64,000 nucleotides of DNA from Antribacter gilvus (GTDB lineage Bacteria; Actinomycetota; Actinomycetes; Actinomycetales; Cellulomonadaceae): assembly GCF_003946865.1 (NCBI RefSeq), contig NZ_QXTH01000002.1:372001-436000 (forward strand). The letters are read 5' to 3'. Both the position numbers and the translations under genes were made by a program. Every line of letters starts with the position of its first letter. Within the stretch, counting starts at the first letter, position 1. The notes under the pieces are model-generated. The model did not search any database and was not told the origin of the DNA. It saw only the letters and a list, made by a program, of their open reading frames with translations. Below are positions 16,029-24,954 of this stretch, one piece after another.

Positions 16029-17321
16029 GTGACGACGACGTTCACGAGCCCCATCGAACCCACCACGTCCAGCCCGGCCGAGGGGTCCCCCCTCTCCACC
16101 GCGCACTCGCAGCTTGCCGCCGCGGTGGACATCCTGGGCTACGACGAGGGTCTGCACCGCATGCTGGCCACCCCCCGCCGCGAGATCCACGTGGCCGTCC
16201 CGCTCCGCCGGGACGACGGCGAGATCAACCTCTTCCACGGGTTCCGGGTGCAGCACAACTTCAGCCGGGGACCCGGCAAGGGCGGGCTGCGGTACCACCC
16301 CGGCGTCGACATCGACGAGGTCCGGGCCCTCGCCATGTGGATGACCTGGAAGTGCGGCGTGGTCGACCTTCCGTACGGCGGCGCCAAGGGCGGCGTCGCC
16401 ATCGACCCCCGCGACTTCTCCCGGTCGGAGCTCGAGCGGGTCACCCGCCGCTACACGTCCGAGATCATGCCGATGATCGGCCCGGACACCGACATCATGG
16501 CGCCCGACATGGGCACCGACGACCAGACCATGGCGTGGGTCATGGACACCTACTCGGTCAACCGCGGGTTCACGATCCCCGCTGTCGTGACCGGCAAGCC
16601 GCTCGCCGTCGGCGGGTCGCTCGGCCGCGGGACCGCGACGAGCGCGGGCCTCGTGCACGTCACGACCGCGGCCCTCACCGAGGCAGGCGAGAAGCTCGAG
16701 GACGTGTCCGTCGCGATCCAGGGCTTCGGCAAGGTGGGCTCGCACGCGGCGGCGATCTTCGCCGACCGCGGCGCGCGCGTGGTCGCCGTGAGCGACCAGT
16801 ACGGCGGTGTGCGCAACGACGACGGCCTGCACATGACGCGGCTCCTGGAGCACGTCGCGGCGACGGGATCGGTGGTCGGGTTCGACGACTCCGACCCCGT
16901 GAGCAACACCGAGCTGCTCGCGCTGCCGGTCGACGTGCTGGTCCCCGCTGCCATCGAGGGCGTGCTCGACGAGCACACCGCCGGGCACGTGCGCGCCCGG
17001 TACGTCGTCGAGGGCGCGAACGGCCCCACCACCGCCGCAGGCGACGTGCTGCTCGCCAAGAACGGCGTCACCGTGGTGCCGGACGTGCTCGCGAACGCCG
17101 GGGGCGTCGTCGTCTCCTACTTCGAGTGGGTGCAGGCGAACCAGACGTACTGGTGGACCGAGCAGGAGATCGCCGACAAGCTCGAGCACCGCATGGTGTC
17201 GGCGTACGCGGACGTGTCGGGCCTCGCCCGGCGCCAGGACGTCTCCCTGCGGGACGCGGCCCTCGTGATCGGCGTCAAGCGCGTCGCTGAGGCGCACCAG
17301 ATCCGCGGGCTCTACCCGTGA
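16029..17321 (+). CDS. Glu/Leu/Phe/Val dehydrogenase family enzyme (glutamate dehydrogenase-like)
   Basis: This 430-residue NAD(P)-dependent amino-acid dehydrogenase has the substrate-binding segment GPGKGGLRYHP at about 79-89 and the catalytic-lysine signature GGAKGGVAIDP. A Rossmann domain follows with GFGKVGSHAA. Length and motifs fit hexameric GdhA, but members of this family also act on leucine or phenylalanine and the sequence alone does not decide. AGGAGG in front of the GTG at 16029 gives strong initiation. It stands alone between bioY and the M48 gene. Confidence 0.88.
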   Translation: MTTTFTSPIEPTTSSPAEGSPLSTAHSQLAAAVDILGYDEGLHRMLATPRREIHVAVPLRRDDGEINLFHGFRVQHNFSRGPGKGGLRYHPGVDIDEVRALAMWMTWKCGVVDLPYGGAKGGVAIDPRDFSRSELERVTRRYTSEIMPMIGPDTDIMAPDMGTDDQTMAWVMDTYSVNRGFTIPAVVTGKPLAVGGSLGRGTATSAGLVHVTTAALTEAGEKLEDVSVAIQGFGKVGSHAAAIFADRGARVVAVSDQYGGVRNDDGLHMTRLLEHVAATGSVVGFDDSDPVSNTELLALPVDVLVPAAIEGVLDEHTAGHVRARYVVEGANGPTTAAGDVLLAKNGVTVVPDVLANAGGVVVSYFEWVQANQTYWWTEQEIADKLEHRMVSAYADVSGLARRQDVSLRDAALVIGVKRVAEAHQIRGLYP

Positions 17322-17325
17322 GCTA

Positions 17326-17353
17326 GGCGGGCGCGGGCGAGCCGGCGCCCGCC
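17326..17353 (+). terminator. terminator hairpin after the dehydrogenase gene
   Basis: Arms GGCGGGCGC and GCGCCCGCC (9 bp perfect) enclose a 10-nt loop and start 5 bp after the stop codon. No T-run follows, as is common in high-GC actinobacteria. Confidence 0.65.
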
Positions 17354-17373
17354 GACCCCGGTGACCTGCGGGT

Positions 17374-17400
17374 TTGGCACGGGGCGGACGGGCGGATAAT
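17374..17400 (+). promoter_or_regulatory. predicted promoter of the M48 protease gene
   Basis: TTGGCA and GATAAT are separated by 15 bp (16 if TTTGGC is taken as the -35). This predicts a leader of about 80 nt to the ATG at 17489, which has its own GAGAGG ribosome site. Confidence 0.5.
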
Positions 17401-17488
17401 GTCCGGCGTCACACCACCGCGCCGGCGGTGCCGACGGCACCGCCGGCGTGGCTGCCCGGACGCGTGCTCGCTCCTCGAGAGGCCTGCC

Positions 17489-19342
17489 ATGTCCGCCACC
17501 GGTCGCGCCGCGATCTCCCTGCTGACCCTGATCGGGTTCTACGTCTTCGCCCTGCTGCTCATCGCGGCGCTCGTCCTCGGTGGTGTCTGGGCCGCGTCCC
17601 AGGGCGCCGAGACGGTCGCCCTCAAGATCATCGGCTTCAGCGTCATCGTGGCGATCGGCATCCTGATCGCCCTGTGGCGCGTCGCGACGTTCAAGCCGAC
17701 GCCGGAGCCGGGCGTCGCCCTGTCCCGCGAGGACGCCCCGGAGCTGTGGGCCATGGTCGACGACCTGGCCGAGCAGGTCGGCACCCGCACCCCGGAGCAC
17801 CTCACCCTCGTGCCGGAGGTGAACGCGGCCGTGAGCGAGGACGCACGCCTGCTCGGGCTCGTCAGCGGGACCCGGCGCCTGTACCTCGGCGTGCCGCTCC
17901 TGCAGGGGCTGACCGTGGCCCAGCTCCGCGCCGTCGTCGGGCACGAGCTCGGTCACTACTCGAGCGCGCACACCCGGCTGGGCCCGATCGCCTACCGAGG
18001 GCGCCAGGCGGTGGTCGTCACCGTGCAGCAGCTGCGTGGCAACATCATCGGCTGGCTCCTCCGGCAGTACGCCAAGGTGTACATCCTCGTCTCGCAGGCG
18101 ATGAGCCGCGGCCAGGAGCTCGAGGCGGACCGCGTGATGGTCCAGGTCGCGGGCCGTTCGACGGCGCAGTCCGCCCTGCGGGAGCTGCCGGTGCTGGATC
18201 AGGCGTGGGCCGTCTACATGAACGGCTACGTCGCGCTCGGCTGGGAGTCGGGCCTGGCACCCACCGCCGACGAGTTCTTCGACGGGTTCCAGAAGCTGCT
18301 GGCGGGCCGCTCCGCGGACCTGGCCGAGCTCCGGGCAGAGCCCCCGGTCGAAGCGCACTCCGCGTGGGACTCCCACCCGCCGGTCGCCGCCCGCGTGGCG
18401 GCGATGGAGAACCTCGCCGACCCGGGGACCGCCGTGGTCGACGGGCGCCCCGCGACCGCCCTGATCCCCGGATTCGCCGCTGCGGCTGCCGCCACGGCCG
18501 AGGCGGTCGTGGCCTTCGGCACCCGCGAACGGCTCACCTGGCCGGAGCTCGTGAACCGGGCCATGACCCTCGGTGGGCAGCGCTCCGCCGACGTCGTCTA
18601 CCGCGGTGTCGCCCGGCTCATCGACCAGCCGACCGCCGCTCTCTCCGCCGTGGTCGACCTCGCGGAGGCCGGCCGGGTCACCGACGTCACCCGCACCGTC
18701 ATCTTCGGCGCGAGCGACGAGGAGGTCGCCGCGGAGACGCCCGACGTGCTCGAGGCGCTCGTCTCCGCCGCCGTGCTGCAGTCCGGGGCGGCATCCTGGC
18801 GACTCTCGTGGGACGGGCCGGCCGAGCTGGTCTCGCCGTCGGGCACCGTGGTGGACACCGCGGAGGTCGCGGCGCTGCTCACCGACCCGGCGACCGTCGG
18901 CGCGGCGCGGGCGCGCCTCGCCGAGCTCGGGATCCGGCTCGAGGCCGCGGGGCTCGTGTCGGAGACGGCGACCGCCCACGGCGGGGACGTGATCGGCGGG
19001 ATCGCGGACGTCAAGGTCGACGGCACGCGGCAGGACCTGCTCGTGCTCGACAACGGGTTCATCCTCGTCCCCTCGGCCAAGAAGCCGGAGGGCAAGGACC
19101 GGTTGATCGCCCTCGTCGAGTCAGGGTCCGTGGTCGAGCTCGCCGAGAGGCACCGTTTCGTGGCCTACGAGTCGGTCGCGACGGCACAGCTCGACGGGCG
19201 GGTGACTGTCAAGGCGACCCTGACCCTGCACGACGGGACGGTGATGACGCTCAAGGAGCCGCTCACCGCCGACCGGCTGACGTCGGACAGCGCGGAGCTC
19301 CTGACGGCCCACCTCCAGGCCTATACGGGCCAGCCGGCCTGA
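17489..19342 (+). CDS. membrane-anchored M48-family zinc metalloprotease
   Basis: This encodes 617 residues. Two N-terminal helices (about 10-32 and 45-64) anchor it, followed by the zinc-protease signature HELGH at 152-156 and the third-ligand region EADRVMVQ. This is the HtpX/Ste24 peptidase family, which degrades misfolded membrane proteins. Residues from about 330 to the end (PEL..LVNRAMTL..) are an extra domain that I do not recognise, longer than HtpX (about 290). The ATG at 17489 is chosen for the GAGAGG site and because translation from the earlier in-frame ATG at 17399 gives a basic sequence unlike the family. Confidence 0.85.
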   Translation: MSATGRAAISLLTLIGFYVFALLLIAALVLGGVWAASQGAETVALKIIGFSVIVAIGILIALWRVATFKPTPEPGVALSREDAPELWAMVDDLAEQVGTRTPEHLTLVPEVNAAVSEDARLLGLVSGTRRLYLGVPLLQGLTVAQLRAVVGHELGHYSSAHTRLGPIAYRGRQAVVVTVQQLRGNIIGWLLRQYAKVYILVSQAMSRGQELEADRVMVQVAGRSTAQSALRELPVLDQAWAVYMNGYVALGWESGLAPTADEFFDGFQKLLAGRSADLAELRAEPPVEAHSAWDSHPPVAARVAAMENLADPGTAVVDGRPATALIPGFAAAAAATAEAVVAFGTRERLTWPELVNRAMTLGGQRSADVVYRGVARLIDQPTAALSAVVDLAEAGRVTDVTRTVIFGASDEEVAAETPDVLEALVSAAVLQSGAASWRLSWDGPAELVSPSGTVVDTAEVAALLTDPATVGAARARLAELGIRLEAAGLVSETATAHGGDVIGGIADVKVDGTRQDLLVLDNGFILVPSAKKPEGKDRLIALVESGSVVELAERHRFVAYESVATAQLDGRVTVKATLTLHDGTVMTLKEPLTADRLTSDSAELLTAHLQAYTGQPA

Positions 19343-19354
19343 CGTGCAGTACCG

Positions 19355-19412
19355 CCGAGCATGCGGTGGTGGCCGGGCCCAGATCCGGGACCGGCCACAA
19401 CCGCATGTTCGG
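19355..19412. terminator. long hairpin after the M48 gene
   Basis: The 22-nt arms (19355-19376 and 19391-19412) have one G-T wobble and one mismatch around a 14-nt loop. It starts 13 bp after the stop and ends 9 bp before the -10 of the next gene. Confidence 0.7.
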
Positions 19413-19421
19413 CCCGGTGCC

Positions 19422-19427
19422 TAGGAT
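19422..19427 (+). promoter_or_regulatory. -10 hexamer of the predicted leaderless methyltransferase gene
   Basis: TAGGAT sits 6 nt before the GTG at 19434. There is no ribosome site. Confidence 0.5.
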
Positions 19428-19433
19428 CGGGCG

Positions 19434-20273
19434 GTGACCATCGACCTGCTGCCCGACGACGTCGTCCCCCGCCTCCGCGCCGCCGGCTGCGTCTTCGCCG
19501 AGGACGAGGCGGAGATCCTGATCGAGTCCGCCGACGGCGACGCCGGCCGCCTGGAGCGGCTCGTGACCGGCCGGGTCGACGGGCTGCCCCTGGAGCACCT
19601 CGTCGGGTGGGTCGGGTTCGCGGGCCGGCGATGGGCGGTCGGCACCGGCGTGTTCGTCCCCCGGCAGCGGACCGAGCTCCTGGTCACCGAGGCTGTGGGC
19701 ATCGCGCCGCAGGAGGGACCCCTGGTGGTCGTGGACCTCTGCTGCGGGTCCGGCGCCGTGGGCGGGGCGGTCGCCGCCGACCTCGCGGCTGCCGGGCGCG
19801 AGGTGACGCTGCACGCCGTCGACGTCGACCCGGTCGCCGTTGCAGTCGCCCGGCGGAACCTGGCCGGGCTGACCGCGGCCCCGGGGCTCACCGCGGCCCC
19901 GGGACGGATCACCGCGACCGCCTCGGCGGGCGACCTCGACGCCCCGCTCCCCCGCACCCTGCGCGACCAGGTCGACCTGCTCCTGTGCAACGCGCCCTAC
20001 GTGCCCACGGCAGCGATCGCGTTCCTGCCGCCCGAGGCGCGCGACCACGAGCCGCTCTTCACGCTCGACGGCGGGTCCGACGGGCTCGACGTCCTGCGGC
20101 GCGTGATCGACGTCGCGCCGGGCTGGCTCCGCCCAGGCGGCCATCTCCTGTTCGAGGTGGGCGACGCCCAGGTGGAGGCCGCCCTCGCGCACGCCGCAGC
20201 GGCCGGGCTGACGGCGCGGGTGGTCGAGGACGAGGAGGCCGGGGCGCTGGGGGTCGTTGCTACGCGGCCGTGA
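19434..20273 (+). CDS. PrmC/HemK-like N5-glutamine methyltransferase homologue
   Basis: This 279-residue SAM-dependent methyltransferase has an N-terminal helical domain (1-75) as in PrmC, then a Rossmann fold with VDLCCGSGAVG as motif I. The active-site tetrapeptide, NPPY in PrmC, is NAPY here (LLCNAPYVPTAAI). This Ala variant defines a side branch seen in actinobacteria, so methylation of release factors is uncertain and a true prmC should exist elsewhere. Residues near 145-156 contain a short internal duplication (GLTAAPGLTAAPG). The GTG start follows the leaderless pattern. Confidence 0.75.
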   Translation: MTIDLLPDDVVPRLRAAGCVFAEDEAEILIESADGDAGRLERLVTGRVDGLPLEHLVGWVGFAGRRWAVGTGVFVPRQRTELLVTEAVGIAPQEGPLVVVDLCCGSGAVGGAVAADLAAAGREVTLHAVDVDPVAVAVARRNLAGLTAAPGLTAAPGRITATASAGDLDAPLPRTLRDQVDLLLCNAPYVPTAAIAFLPPEARDHEPLFTLDGGSDGLDVLRRVIDVAPGWLRPGGHLLFEVGDAQVEAALAHAAAAGLTARVVEDEEAGALGVVATRP

Positions 20274-20277
20274 GGTG

Positions 20278-20351
20278 GTGAACGCGCCAGACTGCCTCCA
20301 GGGTCGCCTACGGACCGCTTGACGACCCTGGAAGCAGTCTGGCGCGTTCAC
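20278..20351. terminator. very long hairpin between the methyltransferase and ATPase genes
   Basis: The 29-nt arms (20278-20306 and 20323-20351) pair at 28 of 29 positions around a 16-nt loop. It begins 4 bp after the methyltransferase stop. The stem is far longer than a normal intrinsic terminator and has no T-run. Confidence 0.75.
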
Positions 20352-20387
20352 GAGGAGCGACCGGCCGGCCGTGTGGGTGGCCGCACG

Positions 20388-20393
20388 TAGCGT
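20388..20393 (+). promoter_or_regulatory. -10 hexamer of the predicted leaderless ATPase gene
   Basis: TAGCGT lies 6 nt before the GTG at 20400, with no ribosome site in between. Confidence 0.5.
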
Positions 20394-20399
20394 GGCGGT

Positions 20400-21608
20400 G
20401 TGACCGAGGACCAGATCCGCACCGTGGCCGTCGAGGGCTACCGCTCCCTCCGCAAGCTCGTGCTGCCCCTGGGCCGGCTCACTGTCGTGACCGGCGCCAA
20501 CGGCGCAGGCAAGTCGTCGCTGTACCGGTCGCTGCGGCTGCTGTCGGAGGTGGCGCTCGGGGGCGCCGTCGGCGCGCTGGCCCGCGAGGGCGGGCTGTCG
20601 TCGACGCTGTGGGCAGGTCCCGAGGTGCACGGCCGTGCGGTGCGGGAGGGCCGCACGCCGGTGCAGGGCACCGTGCGCACGGGTCCGGTCGCCCTGCGGC
20701 TGGGGTTCGCGAGCGACGGCCTGGGGTACGCGATCGACCTGGGCCTGCCGCAGGTGCCAGGGGCCTTCCCGCTGGACCCGGAGATCAAGGTGGAGTCCGT
20801 GTGGACGGGACCGGTCGCCCGGCCGAGCACTCTCGTCGCCGAGCGGCACGGCCCGGCGGTGCGGCTCCAGGGCATCGACGGCGGCTGGAGCACGCCCGTG
20901 GCAACCCTCCGGCCCTTCGAGTCGGTCCTGACGGAGGTGGTCGACCCCGTGGGCGCTCCCGAGCTCGTGGACGTGCGCGAACAGCTCCGCTCCTGGCGGT
21001 TCTACGACCAGTTCCGCACCGATCCCGGAGCGCCCGCCCGGTCGGTGCAGGTGGGCACCCGCACCCCGGTCCTCGCCCACGACGGGTCCGACCTCGCCGC
21101 AGCCCTGGAGACCGTCCGCGACCTGGGTCGGGGAGACGAGCTGGACGAGGCGGTTGCCCGGGCGTTCCCCGGCGCCCGCCTCACCGTCACTCAGGACGAC
21201 GGCCGGTTCGAGGTCACGCTCCGCCAGCACGGGCTGCTGCGCCCGCTGCGGGCGGCCGAGCTGTCCGACGGCACGCTGCGCTACCTCCTGTGGATCGCCG
21301 CCCTGCTCAGCCCGCGGCCGCCGCGCCTTCTCGTGCTCAACGAGCCGGAGACCTCCCTCCACCCCGAGCTGCTCCCCGCCCTGGCGTCGCTCGTCGCGCG
21401 GGCCGCCACCGTCACGCAGGTGCTCGTGGTGACCCACTCGCAGCCGCTGATGGACGCGCTGGGCGAGCGCGACGTCGTGGGGCCGCGGGGGCTGCTCGCC
21501 GAGGGCGACGTGCTGCGGGTGGAGCTGCTCAAGGAGCTCGGGGCCACCGTGGTGGCCGGTCAGGAGGGCCCGTTCGACGTGCCGGCCTGGCACTGGCCCA
21601 AGCGCTGA
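20400..21608 (+). CDS. stand-alone AAA/SMC-like ATPase
   Basis: This 402-residue ABC/SMC-type ATPase has Walker A GANGAGKSS (about 33-41), an ABC signature-like ELSDGTLRYL, and Walker B LLVLNEPETSLHPELL. The H-loop histidine is in VTHSQ. The layout matches the predicted-ATPase group COG4637, with no TOPRIM domain and no nuclease partner next door, so an OLD-type or retron-type defence role has no local support. The GTG at 20400 follows a TAGCGT hexamer by 6 nt. Function unknown; single-gene unit. Confidence 0.75.
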   Translation: MTEDQIRTVAVEGYRSLRKLVLPLGRLTVVTGANGAGKSSLYRSLRLLSEVALGGAVGALAREGGLSSTLWAGPEVHGRAVREGRTPVQGTVRTGPVALRLGFASDGLGYAIDLGLPQVPGAFPLDPEIKVESVWTGPVARPSTLVAERHGPAVRLQGIDGGWSTPVATLRPFESVLTEVVDPVGAPELVDVREQLRSWRFYDQFRTDPGAPARSVQVGTRTPVLAHDGSDLAAALETVRDLGRGDELDEAVARAFPGARLTVTQDDGRFEVTLRQHGLLRPLRAAELSDGTLRYLLWIAALLSPRPPRLLVLNEPETSLHPELLPALASLVARAATVTQVLVVTHSQPLMDALGERDVVGPRGLLAEGDVLRVELLKELGATVVAGQEGPFDVPAWHWPKR

Positions 21609-21699
21609 GGCGGTTCTGACAAGTCGTCCCGTCAATGTCACGTCCTGTTGCGGGCCCCGCGCGGCGGTCCAGCAGCCCGGGAGTGAAAAGATTGTCGCC

Positions 21700-22854
21700 A
21701 TGCCCTCGAACTCCCCCCGGTCGACGGCGCCGGACGCGGCCCCGTACGACGCCCTGCTCCTGTACTCGTTCGGCGGCCCCGACAAGCCGGAGGACGTGGT
21801 CCCGTTCCTGCGGAACGTCACCGCCGGCAAGGGGATCCCCGACGCGCGGCTCGAGGAGGTCGGCGAGCACTACTACAGCTTCGGCGGCAAGAGCCCGATC
21901 AACGAGCAGAACCTCGCGCTCAAGGCCGAGCTCGAGGCCGAGCTCGCCCGGCGCGGGATCGACCTCCCAGTCGTGTGGGGCAACCGCAACTGGGCGCCGT
22001 ACACCAGCGACGCGCTGGACGAGCTCGAGAAGCTGGGGGCGGAGCGTGCCGTCGCGCTCGTGACCAGCGCCTACTCCTCGTACTCAGGCTGCCGGCAGTA
22101 CCGCGAGGACCTCGCCGTCACCCTCGACAAGCGGGGGCAGCTCGGTCCGGAGGGCTCCACCGGGATCCAGTTCGACAAGATCCGCTCGTACTTCAACCAC
22201 CCGGGCTTCGTGCAGGCCAACATCGACGCCGTCGTCGAGGCGTACGGCGACCTGGTCGCCGCGGGCGGCCCGGCCCCCGAGGCGCGGCTCGTGTTCGTCA
22301 CGCACTCCATCCCGGACACCATGGAGGCCGCCTCCGGCGTGGGCCACGCGACCTACTCCGAGCAGCACCTCGACGTGGGCGCCGTCGTCGCCGCGGCTGT
22401 CTCGGAGCGGCTCGGCCACGAGGTCGAGTGGGACCTCGCCTACTGCTCCCGGTCCGGCCCGCCGAGCCAGCCGTGGCTCGAGCCCGACGTGAACGACCAC
22501 CTCGAGACCCTCGCCGGAGAGGGCGTCCGCGCCGTGGTGCTCTCCCCGATCGGCTTCGTCTCCGACCACATGGAGGTCGCCTACGACCTCGACACCGAGG
22601 CTCTCGCCACCGCGCGCGACCTCGGCCTGCACGCCGTGCGCGCCGCCACCGTCGGCACGCGCGAGCCGTTCGTGCGGGGCCTCGTCGACCTGCTGCTCGA
22701 GCGGGCTGCGCTCGCCCGCGGCGAGCAGGTCGACGAGGCTACGGTGGGCACCCTGCCTGCCTTCCCGTCCGTCACCCCGCCGGACTGCTGCCTGCGGCGC
22801 CACGAGGAGCCCAGCGGTATCCCGGCACTCTGCTCAGAGGATCTGCACCGATGA
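21700..22854 (+). CDS. cpfC: coproporphyrin III ferrochelatase
   Basis: This 384-residue enzyme inserts iron into coproporphyrin III in the coproporphyrin-dependent heme route. The family core is clear: [14 protein letters not shown] at the N-terminus, the active-site histidine in [11 protein letters not shown], and [12 protein letters not shown]. Cysteines C131, C363, C364 and C378 are placed as in actinobacterial enzymes that carry a [2Fe-2S] cluster. Its TGA overlaps the ATG of chdC, the next enzyme of the same pathway, which fixes the substrate as coproporphyrin rather than protoporphyrin. Confidence 0.93.
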   Translation: MPSNSPRSTAPDAAPYDALLLYSFGGPDKPEDVVPFLRNVTAGKGIPDARLEEVGEHYYSFGGKSPINEQNLALKAELEAELARRGIDLPVVWGNRNWAPYTSDALDELEKLGAERAVALVTSAYSSYSGCRQYREDLAVTLDKRGQLGPEGSTGIQFDKIRSYFNHPGFVQANIDAVVEAYGDLVAAGGPAPEARLVFVTHSIPDTMEAASGVGHATYSEQHLDVGAVVAAAVSERLGHEVEWDLAYCSRSGPPSQPWLEPDVNDHLETLAGEGVRAVVLSPIGFVSDHMEVAYDLDTEALATARDLGLHAVRAATVGTREPFVRGLVDLLLERAALARGEQVDEATVGTLPAFPSVTPPDCCLRRHEEPSGIPALCSEDLHR

Positions 22855-23612
22855 CCGAATCCCCCACGCCCGGCCACGTCCACGGCGACACCGGGCACGA
22901 GATCGACACCGCCGCGATCAACGAGTCGATCCGCTACACGATGTTCTCGGTGTTCTCCCTCACGGAGACGCTGCCCGAGGACCGCTCGGAGCGCGCCGAG
23001 CTCGTCGCCGACGCCGAGGCGGCCGTGGGCGGCACGGGCGACCCCGCCGCGTCCACCGGCGACCTCGTGGTGCGCGGCTGGTACGACGTGGGCGGCCTCC
23101 GCTCCGACGCCGACCTCATGCTCTGGACCCACGGCCCGTCGATCGAGGCCGTGCAGGGCGCCTACCAGCGCCTTCGCGCGTCGGCGCTCGGCCGGTCGCT
23201 CGAGCCCGTGTGGTCGGTCGCGGCCATGCACCGGCCCGCCGAGTTCAACCGCGGCCACGTGCCCGCGTTCCTCGCCGGCGAGAAGCCGCGCAACTACATC
23301 TCCGTATACCCGTTCGTGCGGTCGTACGACTGGTACCTCCTGCCGGAGGACGAGCGCCGCACCATGCTCCGCGACCACGGCATGGCCGCCGCCGGGTACA
23401 AGGACGTGCGCGCCAACACCGTCTCCGCGTTCGCACTCGGCGACTACGAGTGGATCCTCGCCTTCGAGGCCGACGAGCTGCACCGCATCGTCGACCTGAT
23501 GCGCGACCTCCGGGCCACCGAGGCCCGCCGCCATGTGCGCGAGGAGGTCCCGTTCTTCACGGGGCCGCGCACCACGCTGGAGGCCTGGGCGGCGCGCCAG
23601 CCCCTCGCCTGA
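22851..23612 (+). CDS. chdC: coproheme decarboxylase ChdC (HemQ)
   Basis: This 253-residue protein of the chlorite-dismutase fold makes the last step of the coproporphyrin heme pathway, converting coproheme to heme b with peroxide. Visible family features are [13 protein letters not shown], the pocket segment [18 protein letters not shown] with the catalytic tyrosine, and the axial-histidine region [15 protein letters not shown]. It overlaps the cpfC stop by 4 bp (ATGA). An N-terminal extension of about 28 residues is His/Asp-rich. Confidence 0.94.
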   Translation: MTESPTPGHVHGDTGHEIDTAAINESIRYTMFSVFSLTETLPEDRSERAELVADAEAAVGGTGDPAASTGDLVVRGWYDVGGLRSDADLMLWTHGPSIEAVQGAYQRLRASALGRSLEPVWSVAAMHRPAEFNRGHVPAFLAGEKPRNYISVYPFVRSYDWYLLPEDERRTMLRDHGMAAAGYKDVRANTVSAFALGDYEWILAFEADELHRIVDLMRDLRATEARRHVREEVPFFTGPRTTLEAWAARQPLA

Positions 23613-23626
23613 GCTGTTCTGTGCCC

Positions 23627-23676
23627 GACGACGGCGGGGCGCACCTTCCGCACGGAAGGTGCGCCCCGCCGCCGTC
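23627..23676. terminator. long bidirectional hairpin between chdC and the glycerate kinase gene
   Basis: The 24-nt arms (23627-23650 and 23653-23676) have one mismatch and a 2-nt centre. They lie between two convergent stop codons. Confidence 0.75.
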
Positions 23677-23684
23677 CGGCTACG

Positions 23685-24842
23685 TCAGGTGGTGCGGTGG
23701 GACGCCAGGAAGAGGCTCGTGACCGTCGCCGCGAGATCCGCCAGCCGCGTCGCCGTCCGGGCGATCAGCTCGTCCAGCTCGACCGGCCCGGGGGCGATGG
23801 AGAAGGCGGCGGCGATCCCGGCGTCGCGCACGTGCGCGGCCGGGAGCAGCACCTGACCGGCCACCACCACGACGGGCGGCCGGCCAGGGGCGGCCGCCGC
23901 GATCCGGGCGATGCCGTCCGCGACCTTGCCGCGCACCGACTGCGAGTCGAAGGACCCCTCGCCCGTGATCACGAGATCGGCGCGCGCCACCGCGGCGGGC
24001 AGCCCGATCGCCTCGGCCACCAGCGTGGCCCCGCGCTCCAGCTCCGCGCCGAGCAGCGCCACGAGCGCCGACGGCACGCCGCCCGCGGCGCCGGCGCCCG
24101 CCAGGTCCCGGACCGCCACGCCGGTCTCGGCCTCCAGCAGGCCGGCCCAGCGGTCGAGCGCGCCGTCGAGGAACTCCACCTCGCCGGGGTTCGCGCCCTT
24201 CTGCGGGCCGAACACCTGCGCGGCACCGTGCTCGCCCACCAGCGGGTTGGTCACGTCGACCGCGAGCCGCCAGCGCACCTCGCGCGCCCGCGGGTGCAGC
24301 CCCGACAGGTCGAGGCTCGTCGCACGCGAGAGGCCCTCCCCGCCGTCGGGCACCGGTACGCCTGACTCGTCCAGGAGGCGTACTCCCAGCCCGGCCAGGA
24401 CCCCGGCCCCGCCGTCCGTGGACGCCGAGCCGCCGAGGCAGACCAGCACCTCCTCGACGCCCGCGTCGAGCACCGCGGCGGCGACCTCACCGGTACCGCG
24501 GGTGCTCGCGTGCAGCGGCTGGAGCGCGACGTCGCTCACGCGCGGCAGGCCGCTCGCCTCGGCGAGCTCGACCACACCCACCCGGCCGTCGGGCGACGTG
24601 GCCCAGCGAGCGGTGGCGGGCCGGCCGACGGCGTCCACCGTGGCGATCCGCTGCGGCACAGTGCCCCACACGGTGAGGAGCGCGTCCAGGGTGCCCTCGC
24701 CGCCGTCGGCCATGGGCAGGCAGGTCACGTCCGCGTCCGGCGCGACGGACCGCACGCCCTCGGCGACGGCGACCGCCACCTCGGACGCGGAGAGGCTCCC
24801 TTTGAAGGAGTCCGGGGCGACGACGACCTGCAGCGGCTTCAC
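23685..24842 (-). CDS. glycerate kinase (GlxK/GarK family)
   Basis: This 385-residue protein belongs to the glycerate kinase type 1 family, which phosphorylates D-glycerate with ATP, giving 2-phosphoglycerate in most characterised members. Motifs are VVVAPDSFKGSLSA at the start, ADGGEGT at about 45-51, and CLGGSASTDGGAG. GTG at 24842 is preceded by TACGAT at 7 nt and no ribosome site, so it is predicted leaderless. It is not linked here to glyoxylate or allantoin genes. Confidence 0.9.
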   Translation of the reverse strand: MKPLQVVVAPDSFKGSLSASEVAVAVAEGVRSVAPDADVTCLPMADGGEGTLDALLTVWGTVPQRIATVDAVGRPATARWATSPDGRVGVVELAEASGLPRVSDVALQPLHASTRGTGEVAAAVLDAGVEEVLVCLGGSASTDGGAGVLAGLGVRLLDESGVPVPDGGEGLSRATSLDLSGLHPRAREVRWRLAVDVTNPLVGEHGAAQVFGPQKGANPGEVEFLDGALDRWAGLLEAETGVAVRDLAGAGAAGGVPSALVALLGAELERGATLVAEAIGLPAAVARADLVITGEGSFDSQSVRGKVADGIARIAAAAPGRPPVVVVAGQVLLPAAHVRDAGIAAAFSIAPGPVELDELIARTATRLADLAATVTSLFLASHRTT

Positions 24843-24849
24843 GTGGTTG

Positions 24850-24855
24850 ATCGTA
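24850..24855 (-). promoter_or_regulatory. -10 hexamer of the predicted leaderless glycerate kinase gene
   Basis: TACGAT on the minus strand ends 7 nt before the GTG at 24842. Confidence 0.5.
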
Positions 24856-24896
24856 GAGGCAGCCGCCGACAGGGCGCCGAGCCGTCCGCCAACCTA

Positions 24897-24935
24897 CCGA
24901 GACAGTGACCTCGTCCGACGAGGTCACCGTCTCGG
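24897..24935 (-). terminator. hairpin after the alanine dehydrogenase gene
   Basis: The 19-nt arms CCGAGACAGTGACCTCGTC/GACGAGGTCACCGTCTCGG have one mismatch and a 1-nt centre. They lie 20 bp beyond the ald stop and 42 bp upstream of the glycerate kinase promoter, so they separate two same-strand genes. Confidence 0.7.
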
Positions 24936-24954
24936 CAGCTGGGCAGAGGGCGGG

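Noticed and set aside
20400-21608. OLD-family or retron-type defence ATPase
   Set aside because: No TOPRIM domain and no nuclease or reverse transcriptase neighbour.
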